Shown: positions 45,714 through 52,977 of the stretch, piece by piece | Position numbering within the stretch: the stretch's first letter is position 1 | Layout: the number at the start of each line of letters is the position of its first letter | Assembly (NCBI GenBank): GCA_007753915.1 | Contig: CP036352.1 | Span: forward strand, 4,217,306 to 4,281,305 | Source of the DNA: Phycisphaerae bacterium RAS2 | Lineage (GTDB): Bacteria > Planctomycetota > Phycisphaerae > UBA1845 > UTPLA1 | Length of the DNA stretch: 64,000 nucleotides | Direction: 5' to 3' | Notes under the pieces: generated by a model | Databases searched by the model: none | Told to the model about the DNA's origin: nothing | The model's input: the letters and a program-made list of their open reading frames with translations, nothing else | Program-made: the position numbers and the translations under genes

Positions 45714-47414
45714 TCAACCCGCCAGAAGCTCCGCCCCGCGTTCGCCGAGCACACCGCGCAGCTTCGCGAAGGCCTTCAGCTCGATCTGCCGCACGCGCTC
45801 CTTGCTCAAGCCCATTTCGCGGCCGATCTCCTCGAGCGTGCGACCGCCCGCCGCACCACCCAGGCCGAAGTGATTCACAACGATCTCGCGCTCGCGATCA
45901 TCCAGCGAACGCAGGCACCGCGACACGGCCGACCGCACATCGACGTCGGCAGGCTCGAATTCGCTCGCCTCGACGGCCCGATCGTCCCGCGTGGCGGAGA
46001 GCATCTCCTCGTGGCCGGTCTGGAATCGCCCGCTGTGCGAAAGCTCGTCGGGGATTGACCGGGCATAGCCCCGCATGATCGCCCACGAGCCGTAGGTGCT
46101 GAACCGGAACCCCCGCGCGTAATCAAACTTCTCCACGGCGCGCATGAGTGCCAGATTCCCGTCGCTGACCAGCTCAAAGAGCGTCGCGCCGGGATGCGAA
46201 TACAGATGCTTCTTGGCAATGCTGACTACCAGGCGCAGGTTTGCGCGAATGATACGGTTCTTCAGCTCGCTCGCCGCGTGCGATTCGGCATCCAGCGCCG
46301 CGAGCAACGTCGTGACCCGCCGGAAGTTCGCCGCCGTCACCGTGCCCATCGCCGTGGCCGCCTGCCGCGCGCGCTCCGCGCGATGCTGGTGGTAATTCAT
46401 CCGGCGGAATAGCAGCCGCTCCTCGTCGCGACCCAGCAGCGGCGTGCGATACAGTTCCTTCAGATACGCCGGCAGTTCGGCGGGGATGCGAAGCTCGGCT
46501 TCGTCCGACGTGTCCGGCTCGATCGCCTCGGCCAGAATCTCGCGCTCGGCCGCCGGTGCGTCGAAACTCTCGTTGTACACGTAATCAATCGGCGACTCGC
46601 GCAACGCATCGACCCGCGCCTGCGCGATCAACCGGCGAATCTCCGCCTCGCTGCGATCAAACCGCACTGCCAGGCTGCGAACATCTTCACCGGCCTCCAG
46701 CGCCTCCAGCACGACCGCGGCCTCGCTGATCGTCTGCGCCTGCTCCCGCCCGTCGAACAGCGACTCATCGGGATTCTGCTTGTCCCACCGGCGCAGGGTG
46801 TAGCGGATCGTCTCAATCGCGCGGCCGGTCTCTTCGGCCAGCATCTGCGTCACGATGTGCAGCGAGCACTTTTGCGTCGCAACCAACTCGCGCGCCCGGG
46901 CCACGATGTGGTCGCGCTCGTCGGCGCGCATCAACTGAAACGTCGCGCCGCGGCGCACCAGGTCGCCATGCCGCGCCACGAATCGCTGCACCGCCCGACC
47001 ATCGAACGCCAGCCGGGCGCGCTCGCCCATCTGATACCAGAACCCGCACAGACCGCGCTTCCGCCAGCGGCTGATGGTCTTGGTCGAAACGCGCAGCCGC
47101 TGCGCGAGGGCGTCGCTGTCATAAAGCGGGCCGACCGCCGCCTCGCTCGGCAGCGGATTGCTCTCGGTCAGGAGATCCATCAACTCGATGAGATCGCTTA
47201 CCAGATCGCGACCGCCCAGAACGCTATCCGGGCCGCGCCGCGGGCGATAGCCGGTGATATGGAAGCAGACCAGCGCGTACGGGTAATCCGTATCGGGATC
47301 AATGAGATCGATGAGGTGCGCAATGCCTTCGAGCTGTCGTGGGCGCAACCGGGCCGGCGAAAGCAGCAACTCTCTGCCGAGCTGACCAACTTCAGGATGG
47401 GAGAATCGCGCCAT
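45714..47414 (-). CDS. Sigma-70 family sigma factor with three N-terminal helix-turn-helix segments
   Basis: A 566-residue protein. The first 315 residues do not belong to classical sigma factors. They contain a MerR-like helix-turn-helix (98-125, ALAQRLRVSTKTISRWRKRG), and two further probable ones at about 183-210 (LHIVTQMLAEETG) and 228-268 (DVRSLAVRFDRSEAEIRRLI). Sigma region 1.2 is about 315-340, region 2 about 386-455 (NLRLVVSIAKKHL ... FSTYGSWAIMRGYARSIP) and region 4 about 503-556 (GRTLEEIGREMGLSKERVRQ). Region 3 is shortened. It should direct polymerase to a promoter subset; the extra domains may sense or bind DNA. Confidence 0.82.
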   Translation of the reverse strand: MARFSHPEVGQLGRELLLSPARLRPRQLEGIAHLIDLIDPDTDYPYALVCFHITGYRPRRGPDSVLGGRDLVSDLIELMDLLTESNPLPSEAAVGPLYDSDALAQRLRVSTKTISRWRKRGLCGFWYQMGERARLAFDGRAVQRFVARHGDLVRRGATFQLMRADERDHIVARARELVATQKCSLHIVTQMLAEETGRAIETIRYTLRRWDKQNPDESLFDGREQAQTISEAAVVLEALEAGEDVRSLAVRFDRSEAEIRRLIAQARVDALRESPIDYVYNESFDAPAAEREILAEAIEPDTSDEAELRIPAELPAYLKELYRTPLLGRDEERLLFRRMNYHQHRAERARQAATAMGTVTAANFRRVTTLLAALDAESHAASELKNRIIRANLRLVVSIAKKHLYSHPGATLFELVSDGNLALMRAVEKFDYARGFRFSTYGSWAIMRGYARSIPDELSHSGRFQTGHEEMLSATRDDRAVEASEFEPADVDVRSAVSRCLRSLDDREREIVVNHFGLGGAAGGRTLEEIGREMGLSKERVRQIELKAFAKLRGVLGERGAELLAG

Positions 47415-47774
47415 GGCGTCTTACTTCCCGAGAGCGAGGCTGGCTCACAACGCTGCGAGGCAAACGGCAGGCTACGAAGCGCCGGCTTCCGACCGCGCCG
47501 TGGAGGGTTGGCGCGCGGCCTGATCGGCTGATACTTCCACACATAATTATCGCCCGTCCCAGCCGGAAAGTCAATCCAACCGGGCCGGAAAAATCATCCG
47601 CCCAAATGCGCAACATCCAAGCGCAAAGCCCTTTATACGTTTTCGACTCACTCGGCGGTCGCCCCCTGCTCCCGGACCGCCACTACGCCTTCAGGGTTGC
47701 ATCGCGCCCCGCCCCGGAATCCGGGTCGATATGTAAAAGCCCGACCTTCACGGTGGGAAAAGCAGGAGCGAACC
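47415..47774. other. Intergenic region without a recognisable gene
   Basis: 360 bases between the divergent sigma factor and methyltransferase genes. It should hold both promoters. I see short GC-rich dyads but no motif I can name, and no open frame with gene-like composition. Confidence 0.4.
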
Positions 47775-48626
47775 ATGAGCCCGCAGCAGATTGCCGAATA
47801 CCTCAAACAAAGCCGGTCCATCCGCGGGTGGTTCTGGCCTGCGGCGGCCTACCTGTTCGGTCTGATCGAGGATCATCAGCATCGATCGGGGGTGGCCGGC
47901 GACTTTTTCGAAATCGGGGCCTTCCACGGCAAGAGCACGCTTCTATTAGCTCATATGGCGCGAAACCGGGGCCAGACTTTGGGCGTGTGCGATCTCTTCG
48001 GGGCCGATGACGAAGCCCATGCCCTGGCCGGCGGCGGTTTCTATCCGACCTTCCATTCGAATCTTTCCGACGCGTTCGACTCGCTGGATTTTCTTCGCGT
48101 CTTCATCAAGCCGTCGAACAGGCTGACCCCCACAGACACCACCTTGGATTGCCGGTTCTTTCACATCGACGGCGATCACGAGGCTGAATCCGTCGCGAGC
48201 GATCTGGCGGTCGCCGCGAGCGCGGTGAACGAACGCGGCGTGGTGATCGTGGACGACATTTACAATTTCGCGTGGCCCGGCGTGGCGGAAGGGTTCTTTC
48301 GGTTCATGACGAATCAACCTGGCGAGCTCTCGCCGATCGCGATGGGGTTCAACAAGCTGGTGCTTTGTCGGCCGGCGGCGCGGGCGTTGTACGAATCGCT
48401 CTTTGATGACGCGGCCGCTCCGTGGCGGTTTGTTCCGCGCGGGCCGACGAGCCTGAAGACGCTGGACTTGTGCGGCTGGAAGACTCGCGTCTTTCATGTG
48501 CCCAGTTACCGCAGTCCCGATCCGCTGCGCACAACCCTGACGATGCTCTACCAGCACGCGCCGCGGTTGAGCGATCGCGTTTCGCGCCTGGTGCGCTACC
48601 ACGCCCGCGCCGGGGCCGCATCCTAG
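47775..48626 (+). CDS. Class I SAM methyltransferase (Methyltransf_24-like)
   Basis: A 283-residue protein. FFEIGAFHGKSTLLLA is the SAM-binding glycine motif and CRFFHIDGDHEAESV is motif II/III. VVIVDDIYNFAWPGV is a further conserved acidic segment of this fold. The start at 47775 has AGGAG upstream. Relatives act on sugar or small-molecule substrates; no substrate can be assigned. It is convergent with another methyltransferase gene and separated from it by a REP-like doublet. Confidence 0.75.
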   Translation: MSPQQIAEYLKQSRSIRGWFWPAAAYLFGLIEDHQHRSGVAGDFFEIGAFHGKSTLLLAHMARNRGQTLGVCDLFGADDEAHALAGGGFYPTFHSNLSDAFDSLDFLRVFIKPSNRLTPTDTTLDCRFFHIDGDHEAESVASDLAVAASAVNERGVVIVDDIYNFAWPGVAEGFFRFMTNQPGELSPIAMGFNKLVLCRPAARALYESLFDDAAAPWRFVPRGPTSLKTLDLCGWKTRVFHVPSYRSPDPLRTTLTMLYQHAPRLSDRVSRLVRYHARAGAAS

Positions 48627-48630
48627 CCCC

Positions 48631-48694
48631 GTAGGGTGGGCACCGCCCACCAAGATCACCGATCCGAAAGAAAAGCGGGCCACACCCACCCTAC
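48631..48694. repeat. REP-like doublet, GTAGGGTG family
   Basis: The element is bounded by inverted copies GTAGGGTGGG (48631-48640) and CCCACCCTAC (48685-48694). The left copy continues into a small hairpin (GGTGGGC, ACC, GCCCACC). The TAG of the right copy, read on the minus strand, is the stop codon of the following methyltransferase gene (48691-48693). The related single hairpin is at 4824-4847. Confidence 0.65.
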
Positions 48695-49368
48695 ACGGAA
48701 AAAATACAAAGGCTCTTGTCGTCGCACGAGATGAGCCGCAGGTTGAACCGGTCGGCGATCCACGCCATCGTGCGCGGCGAATAAAAACAGACATGCGTCG
48801 GGTCGCGCGCGTACCACCAACCGGTCACGGCGGCGGAGCCGGGGTGAAACAACGTTGACACAATCAGGTGGCCTCCGGCCCGAACGCTTTTCACGGTCTC
48901 CGCGACATCGGCGATTCCGCCGCAGAAATGTTCAAAGGTCTCGACGGCGAACACGGCGTCGAACGGCTGCGACCGATCCGCATCCGGCGCGAAGAACGGG
49001 TCATAACCCCTCGCCTCGCATCCGCGACGGCGCAGCAACTCAATGAGCACCGGCCGGTCGCCCGGGCCGCAGCCGAAGTCCAGCACACGTCGCGGCGGCG
49101 CAGCGCGGCCCGCGCCGACGCCCGGCAGCGCCTCCCATGCCGCGATCATCGCCTCGAATCGCCGGACGTATTCGGTGTTGTCAAGCGTGTTCTGATGATT
49201 CAGGTACCGCTCGCGCTGGGCCGCGGCTGAAGGGTGACACGTTCGCGGCACCCACAACAATTCACAGACCGGGCAGGCGTGCATCGGCCGCCCGAAGACC
49301 ACCCCCAAATGCCTTCCTTGCGCGCCGCACATCGGGCAGAACTCGCGATCTACGTTTGTCTCTTTCAC
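48691..49368 (-). CDS. Class I SAM methyltransferase with N-terminal zinc finger
   Basis: A 225-residue protein. The N-terminal zinc-binding module uses C11, C14, C32 and C35 (CPMC ... CPVC). The SAM motif is VLDFGCGPGDRP, with YDPFF and DAVFAVETFEHF as later conserved segments. Proteins of this build are often encoded in polysaccharide-modification clusters. The start is GTG with GGGA upstream. Its stop codon falls in a REP-like repeat, so the C-terminus may be defined by that insertion. Confidence 0.75.
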   Translation of the reverse strand: MKETNVDREFCPMCGAQGRHLGVVFGRPMHACPVCELLWVPRTCHPSAAAQRERYLNHQNTLDNTEYVRRFEAMIAAWEALPGVGAGRAAPPRRVLDFGCGPGDRPVLIELLRRRGCEARGYDPFFAPDADRSQPFDAVFAVETFEHFCGGIADVAETVKSVRAGGHLIVSTLFHPGSAAVTGWWYARDPTHVCFYSPRTMAWIADRFNLRLISCDDKSLCIFSV

Positions 49369-49563
49369 GCCAATTCCCGCCCCTGCCGCCGACTCAAACG
49401 ACCCCCGAAACCCCGTTGCTCGATTTCGCCGAAATTCTTGTGAGTTGTCTTACTCTCTCCCGGCAACATTCGCACCGGGTTCGCATTACAACGGAACCCG
49501 ATGATTCCGGGCAGCATCTGGTCGGTTCAAATATAAGCGCCCGTCTTACCGGACGTTACCAAT

Positions 49564-49579
49564 CAACAATATTTTGATG
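49564..49579 (+). promoter_or_regulatory. NrdR box 1 upstream of nrdJ
   Basis: CAACAATATTTTGATG shows the ACAATAT-N-TTG core of NrdR sites. It starts exactly 32 bases upstream of box 2, the three-helical-turn spacing known for tandem NrdR boxes. This copy has a weaker right arm than box 2. Confidence 0.6.
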
Positions 49580-49595
49580 AAGAAATGATTGACCC

Positions 49596-49611
49596 CTACA
49601 ATATGTTGTGG
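49596..49611 (+). promoter_or_regulatory. NrdR box 2 upstream of nrdJ
   Basis: CTACAATATGTTGTGG has an inverted ACAA/TTGT pair around TATG. I recall a NrdR consensus close to ACACAATATATTGTGT, and 12 of 16 bases agree. NrdR is the ATP/dATP-sensing repressor of ribonucleotide reductase genes; no nrdR gene is in this window. Confidence 0.65.
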
Positions 49612-49865
49612 TACGTTCCCGTCCCGCCCTCAAGTGGGCATCATGGACCTTCCGAAATAGTCCGAGTGCCCCCGAGCGGGCAGCTCCCGGAGTTGAGGCT
49701 TCAAAATGCCCTCATGCTTCGCTGGCGTTGTGTCGTGCCCGGCCGGTCGATCTGATCGGTCGGGATTCCCGCGGACCCGGGCGGGTGGGCGTCGTGTCCC
49801 CGGGCGAATCGTCGTCTATCTCTGAACATTGTTTTCAACGGCCCTTTTTTTGCATTGGTGCGCTC

Positions 49866-52541
49866 ATGCTGCCTGCTTCGATGGAACGAACTGTCCGACG
49901 CGACACGGAAGTCGCCCCCACGCGCTACGGCGCCTTCGGCCTGACGAAGAACGCGCTCACTGTTCTGGAGGCGCGCTATCTTGAAAAGGACGAATCCGGC
50001 AAGTGCACCGAAACCCCCGACGACCTCTTCGATCGGGTCGCCAGGACCATGGCTGACATCGAGGCCCGCTACGGCGGCGACGCAAAGACCTGCAGCGAGT
50101 GGAAGACCCGCTTCATGTCGCTGATGACCAGCCGCCGATTCATGCCCAACAGCCCGACACTGATGAACGCCGGTCGCTCCATGGGCATGTTGAGCGCCTG
50201 CTTTGTTCTGCCGGTGCCCGATTCGATCGACGGCATCTTTGACTCGATCAAGCACACGGCGCTGATTCAAAAGGCCGGCGGCGGCACGGGTTTCGCCTTC
50301 GACGAGCTGCGGCCGACCGGGGACTACATCAAGTCGAGCGGCGGCACGACCAGCGGCCCGATCTCCTTCTGGCGCGCTTTCAGCGAGGCGACCAACGCGA
50401 TCCAGCAGGGCGCGTTCCGCCGTGGCGCCAACATGGGCATGATGTACATCCATCATCCCGACATCCTCAAGTTCCTGCACGCCAAGCAGGACCTGGGCCA
50501 GTTTACCAATTACAACATCTCGGTGAAGGTCACCGACGAATGGATGGACGCGTTCCTCAAGAACGCCGACACGCCGCACGTCGTTCGCAACCCGCGCACA
50601 AAGCAGGAGTACGTCCTGCCGCGAAACCTCGCCATCGGCGAATACACGATCAAAGACCTCGTCCCGGTCGCGGACTACGACGGCAAGGCTGCGGTTTACA
50701 CGCGGCGCGAAATCTGGGACATCATTGTCCGCCACGCCTGGCAGACCGGCGAGCCGGGCGTCGTCTTCATCGACCGCATCAACGAGGCCAACCCGACGCC
50801 GCACGTCGGCCGCATCGAGGCGACCAACCCCTGCGGCGAGCAGCCGCTGCTGCCGTACGAGGCTTGCAACCTGGGCAGCATCAACCTCGGACTGTTTGTC
50901 GTGGACGAGGGCACGGCGGCGGCGCGCGTCGACTGGGACGGTCTCCGTGAGACGATTCACGATTCGGTGCGCTTCCTCGACAACGTGATCGACGCGAACA
51001 ATTACCCGCTGGAACAGATCCACGACGCCTGCATGGGCAATCGCAAGATCGGCCTGGGCGTGATGGGCTTCGCCGATGCGCTGTACAAGCTGGGCGTGGC
51101 TTACAACTCCGAAGACGGCGTGGCGTGGGGCGAGCGATTCATGAAGTTCGTGAACGACGAGTCGCACAACTATTCGGAGAAACTGGCCCGCGAGCGCGGC
51201 AGCTTCCCGAACTGGCCTGACAGCACGTGGGACAAGAACGCCCACCGCCCGATGCGCAACAGTTGTGCCACGACGGTGGCGCCGACGGGCACGATCAGCA
51301 TCATCGCCGACTGCTCGGGCGGCGTGGAGCCGATGTTCAGCCTCGCCTTCTTCCGCAACGTGCTGAAGGGGCAGGTGCAGGGTAAGGCGCCGATGGTCGA
51401 GACGAACGAGACGTTTGAGCGCGTCGCGCGACAGCGCGGATTCTATAGCGAGGGACTGATGGAACAGATCGCCACGGAGGGCACCCTCGCCCATTTAGAC
51501 GGCATCCCCGAGGACGTGAAGCGCGTCTTCGTCTGTGCCCATGACATCGAGCCGCACTGGCACATCCGGATGCAGGCGGCGTTTCAGAAGCACTGCGATT
51601 CGTCGATCAGCAAGACGATCAACTTCTCGCACGACGCCGACGCGGACGACGTCGATCGCATCTACCGCATGGCGTACGAACTGGATTGCAAGGGCGTCAC
51701 CGTCTATCGCGACGGTTGTCGCTCCAGCCAGCCGATGGCCCTGAAGGACTCCGAGAAGAAGCACAAGGAAATGACCGCCGGCAAGGCGAACGGAAACGGC
51801 AACGGAAACGGGCACTCGGACCACCACGACGAACTGGATGAGAACGCGCCGGCCGCCGAGGTGCTGCCGACCGAACTTCCGCGAATCACCACGGCGACGA
51901 ATCTGTTCGGCGAGCGGATCACCGAAGTGAAGAAGCCCGTGACGCCGCCGCTGAACCCGAAGGAGCCGCCGGCCATCACCAGCGGCATTCGCATCCGCCA
52001 GCAGACGCCGTTCGGCAACATGCACATTCAGATTACGGTCGATCCGATCGAGCAGCGCGAGCTGGAAGTCTTCGCGCAGCTCGGCAAGGGCGGCGATCTC
52101 GCGACCAGCGACCTCGAAGCCATCTGCCGCATGATCAGCTTGTGGCTGCGGGCCGGCGGCACGCTGAACCACGTCATCAAGCAACTGTCGGGCATCGGCT
52201 CATCGCTGCAGATCGCCACGCGACACGGTCGCATCATGTCGCTGCCCGACGGCCTGGCCCAGGCGCTCAAGCGATACATTCGCGCGAAGGAGCGGCACGG
52301 TCTGAAGGCGATTCTCATCGGCGATGTCGATCCGGCGGAGATCGAGAGCGAGCCGGCCGTCGCGGTGCCGCCCGTCGGCGACACGACGCTGACCGGCGCC
52401 AACCGTCTCGCCGAGCCGGAGGCCAGGCCGCTGCGACCCGATCGCAACCTCTTCGGCGTGAAGTGTCCGGAATGCGGCAGCCGGCTCGACATGGGCGAGG
52501 GCTGCACGAAATGCCACGGATGTGGTTATTCGCAGTGTTGA
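49866..52541 (+). CDS. nrdJ: Vitamin B12-dependent (class II) ribonucleoside-diphosphate reductase
   Basis: An 891-residue enzyme reducing ribonucleotides with an adenosylcobalamin-derived radical. C112 (SACFVLPV) and C334 (EACNLGSINL) are the redox pair; C323 and E325 in NPCGEQ are the thiyl radical and catalytic acid positions. APTGTIS is the phosphate-binding motif. A Gly/Asn-rich linker leads to a C-terminal domain ending in a Cys4 zinc-ribbon-like tail (CPECG ... CTKCHGCGYSQC). The start at 49866 (or 49881) lacks a clear ribosome binding site. Tandem NrdR boxes upstream indicate dNTP-dependent repression. Size and motifs fit class II; no nrdD or nrdAB is visible. Confidence 0.95.
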   Translation: MLPASMERTVRRDTEVAPTRYGAFGLTKNALTVLEARYLEKDESGKCTETPDDLFDRVARTMADIEARYGGDAKTCSEWKTRFMSLMTSRRFMPNSPTLMNAGRSMGMLSACFVLPVPDSIDGIFDSIKHTALIQKAGGGTGFAFDELRPTGDYIKSSGGTTSGPISFWRAFSEATNAIQQGAFRRGANMGMMYIHHPDILKFLHAKQDLGQFTNYNISVKVTDEWMDAFLKNADTPHVVRNPRTKQEYVLPRNLAIGEYTIKDLVPVADYDGKAAVYTRREIWDIIVRHAWQTGEPGVVFIDRINEANPTPHVGRIEATNPCGEQPLLPYEACNLGSINLGLFVVDEGTAAARVDWDGLRETIHDSVRFLDNVIDANNYPLEQIHDACMGNRKIGLGVMGFADALYKLGVAYNSEDGVAWGERFMKFVNDESHNYSEKLARERGSFPNWPDSTWDKNAHRPMRNSCATTVAPTGTISIIADCSGGVEPMFSLAFFRNVLKGQVQGKAPMVETNETFERVARQRGFYSEGLMEQIATEGTLAHLDGIPEDVKRVFVCAHDIEPHWHIRMQAAFQKHCDSSISKTINFSHDADADDVDRIYRMAYELDCKGVTVYRDGCRSSQPMALKDSEKKHKEMTAGKANGNGNGNGHSDHHDELDENAPAAEVLPTELPRITTATNLFGERITEVKKPVTPPLNPKEPPAITSGIRIRQQTPFGNMHIQITVDPIEQRELEVFAQLGKGGDLATSDLEAICRMISLWLRAGGTLNHVIKQLSGIGSSLQIATRHGRIMSLPDGLAQALKRYIRAKERHGLKAILIGDVDPAEIESEPAVAVPPVGDTTLTGANRLAEPEARPLRPDRNLFGVKCPECGSRLDMGEGCTKCHGCGYSQC

Positions 52542-52753
52542 TCGGCCGCGAGTTGAATGGCCGAGCCGCGATCCTTGACGTCGCTTTACGATGTCAAGGG
52601 CAATCGTCAGGGAGCGGGTTCATTCGGATACGCTTTGTTAGCGAGGTGAGTTTTTTCAGGAACAGGGGGGTTGTAAATCGCAAGGATGCGAAAGCCTGCC
52701 TTTCGTGACCTGTCAATCAGGAGTCGATTGAAGCACGGCTTCTTTCCCCTCCG

Positions 52754-52803
52754 GAAAGCGCCGCGGTTTCCCAAGTGGACCGCGACGCTTTCTTTGTTTT
52801 TAC
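52754..52803 (+). terminator. Rho-independent terminator
   Basis: GAAAGCG (52754-52760) pairs with CGCTTTC (52786-52792), and CGCGGT (52762-52767) with ACCGCG (52779-52784), with one mismatch between the two stem parts. TTTCTTTGTTTTT follows. It lies 213 bases after nrdJ in the same direction. Confidence 0.7.
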
Positions 52804-52816
52804 GCCACGCGCGAAC

Positions 52817-52840
52817 GCCCCGGCCAGGCCCGACCGGGGC
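52817..52840. repeat. Degenerate copy of the CAAGCTTG-core palindrome
   Basis: GCCCCGG and CCGGGGC flank a modified centre. Over 24 bases it agrees with the core of the pckA terminator at 20 positions, but it has no T tract. See also 40746 and 58083. Confidence 0.45.
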
Positions 52841-52977
52841 CTGATTGCCCAACGCCCTCCTCTGCATCACGGCGAAGCGCCTCACCGATGGCAGCGTGCT
52901 TTGCGTCAACTGGGCCGACACGGCCCGGCTCTGAATGAAGCTGCAACGGCGGCGACTCATCCAATTGTTCGATTATC

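Larger units (their letters stand above)
49369..49865 (+). other. nrdJ upstream region with a long leader
   Basis: 497 bases without a gene. It contains the two NrdR-like boxes (49564-49611) and then a leader of about 250 bases before the nrdJ ATG. I looked for a cobalamin-riboswitch B12 box, as nrdJ is B12-dependent, and did not recognise one. The open frame from 49608 would begin inside the NrdR box and is rejected as coding. Confidence 0.5.
52542..52977. other. Intergenic region downstream of nrdJ
   Basis: 436 bases without a credible gene. It contains a strong hairpin at 52573-52599 (CCTTGACGTCG / CGATGTCAAGG, one G-T wobble, 5-base loop), the terminator at 52754-52803 and a palindrome at 52817-52840. 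A small noncoding RNA between the first hairpin and the terminator is conceivable but unsupported. Confidence 0.4.

Noticed and set aside
49608-49865. Upstream extension of nrdJ
   Set aside because: It would start inside the predicted NrdR box and encodes no conserved residues; family N-termini fit the start at 49866.
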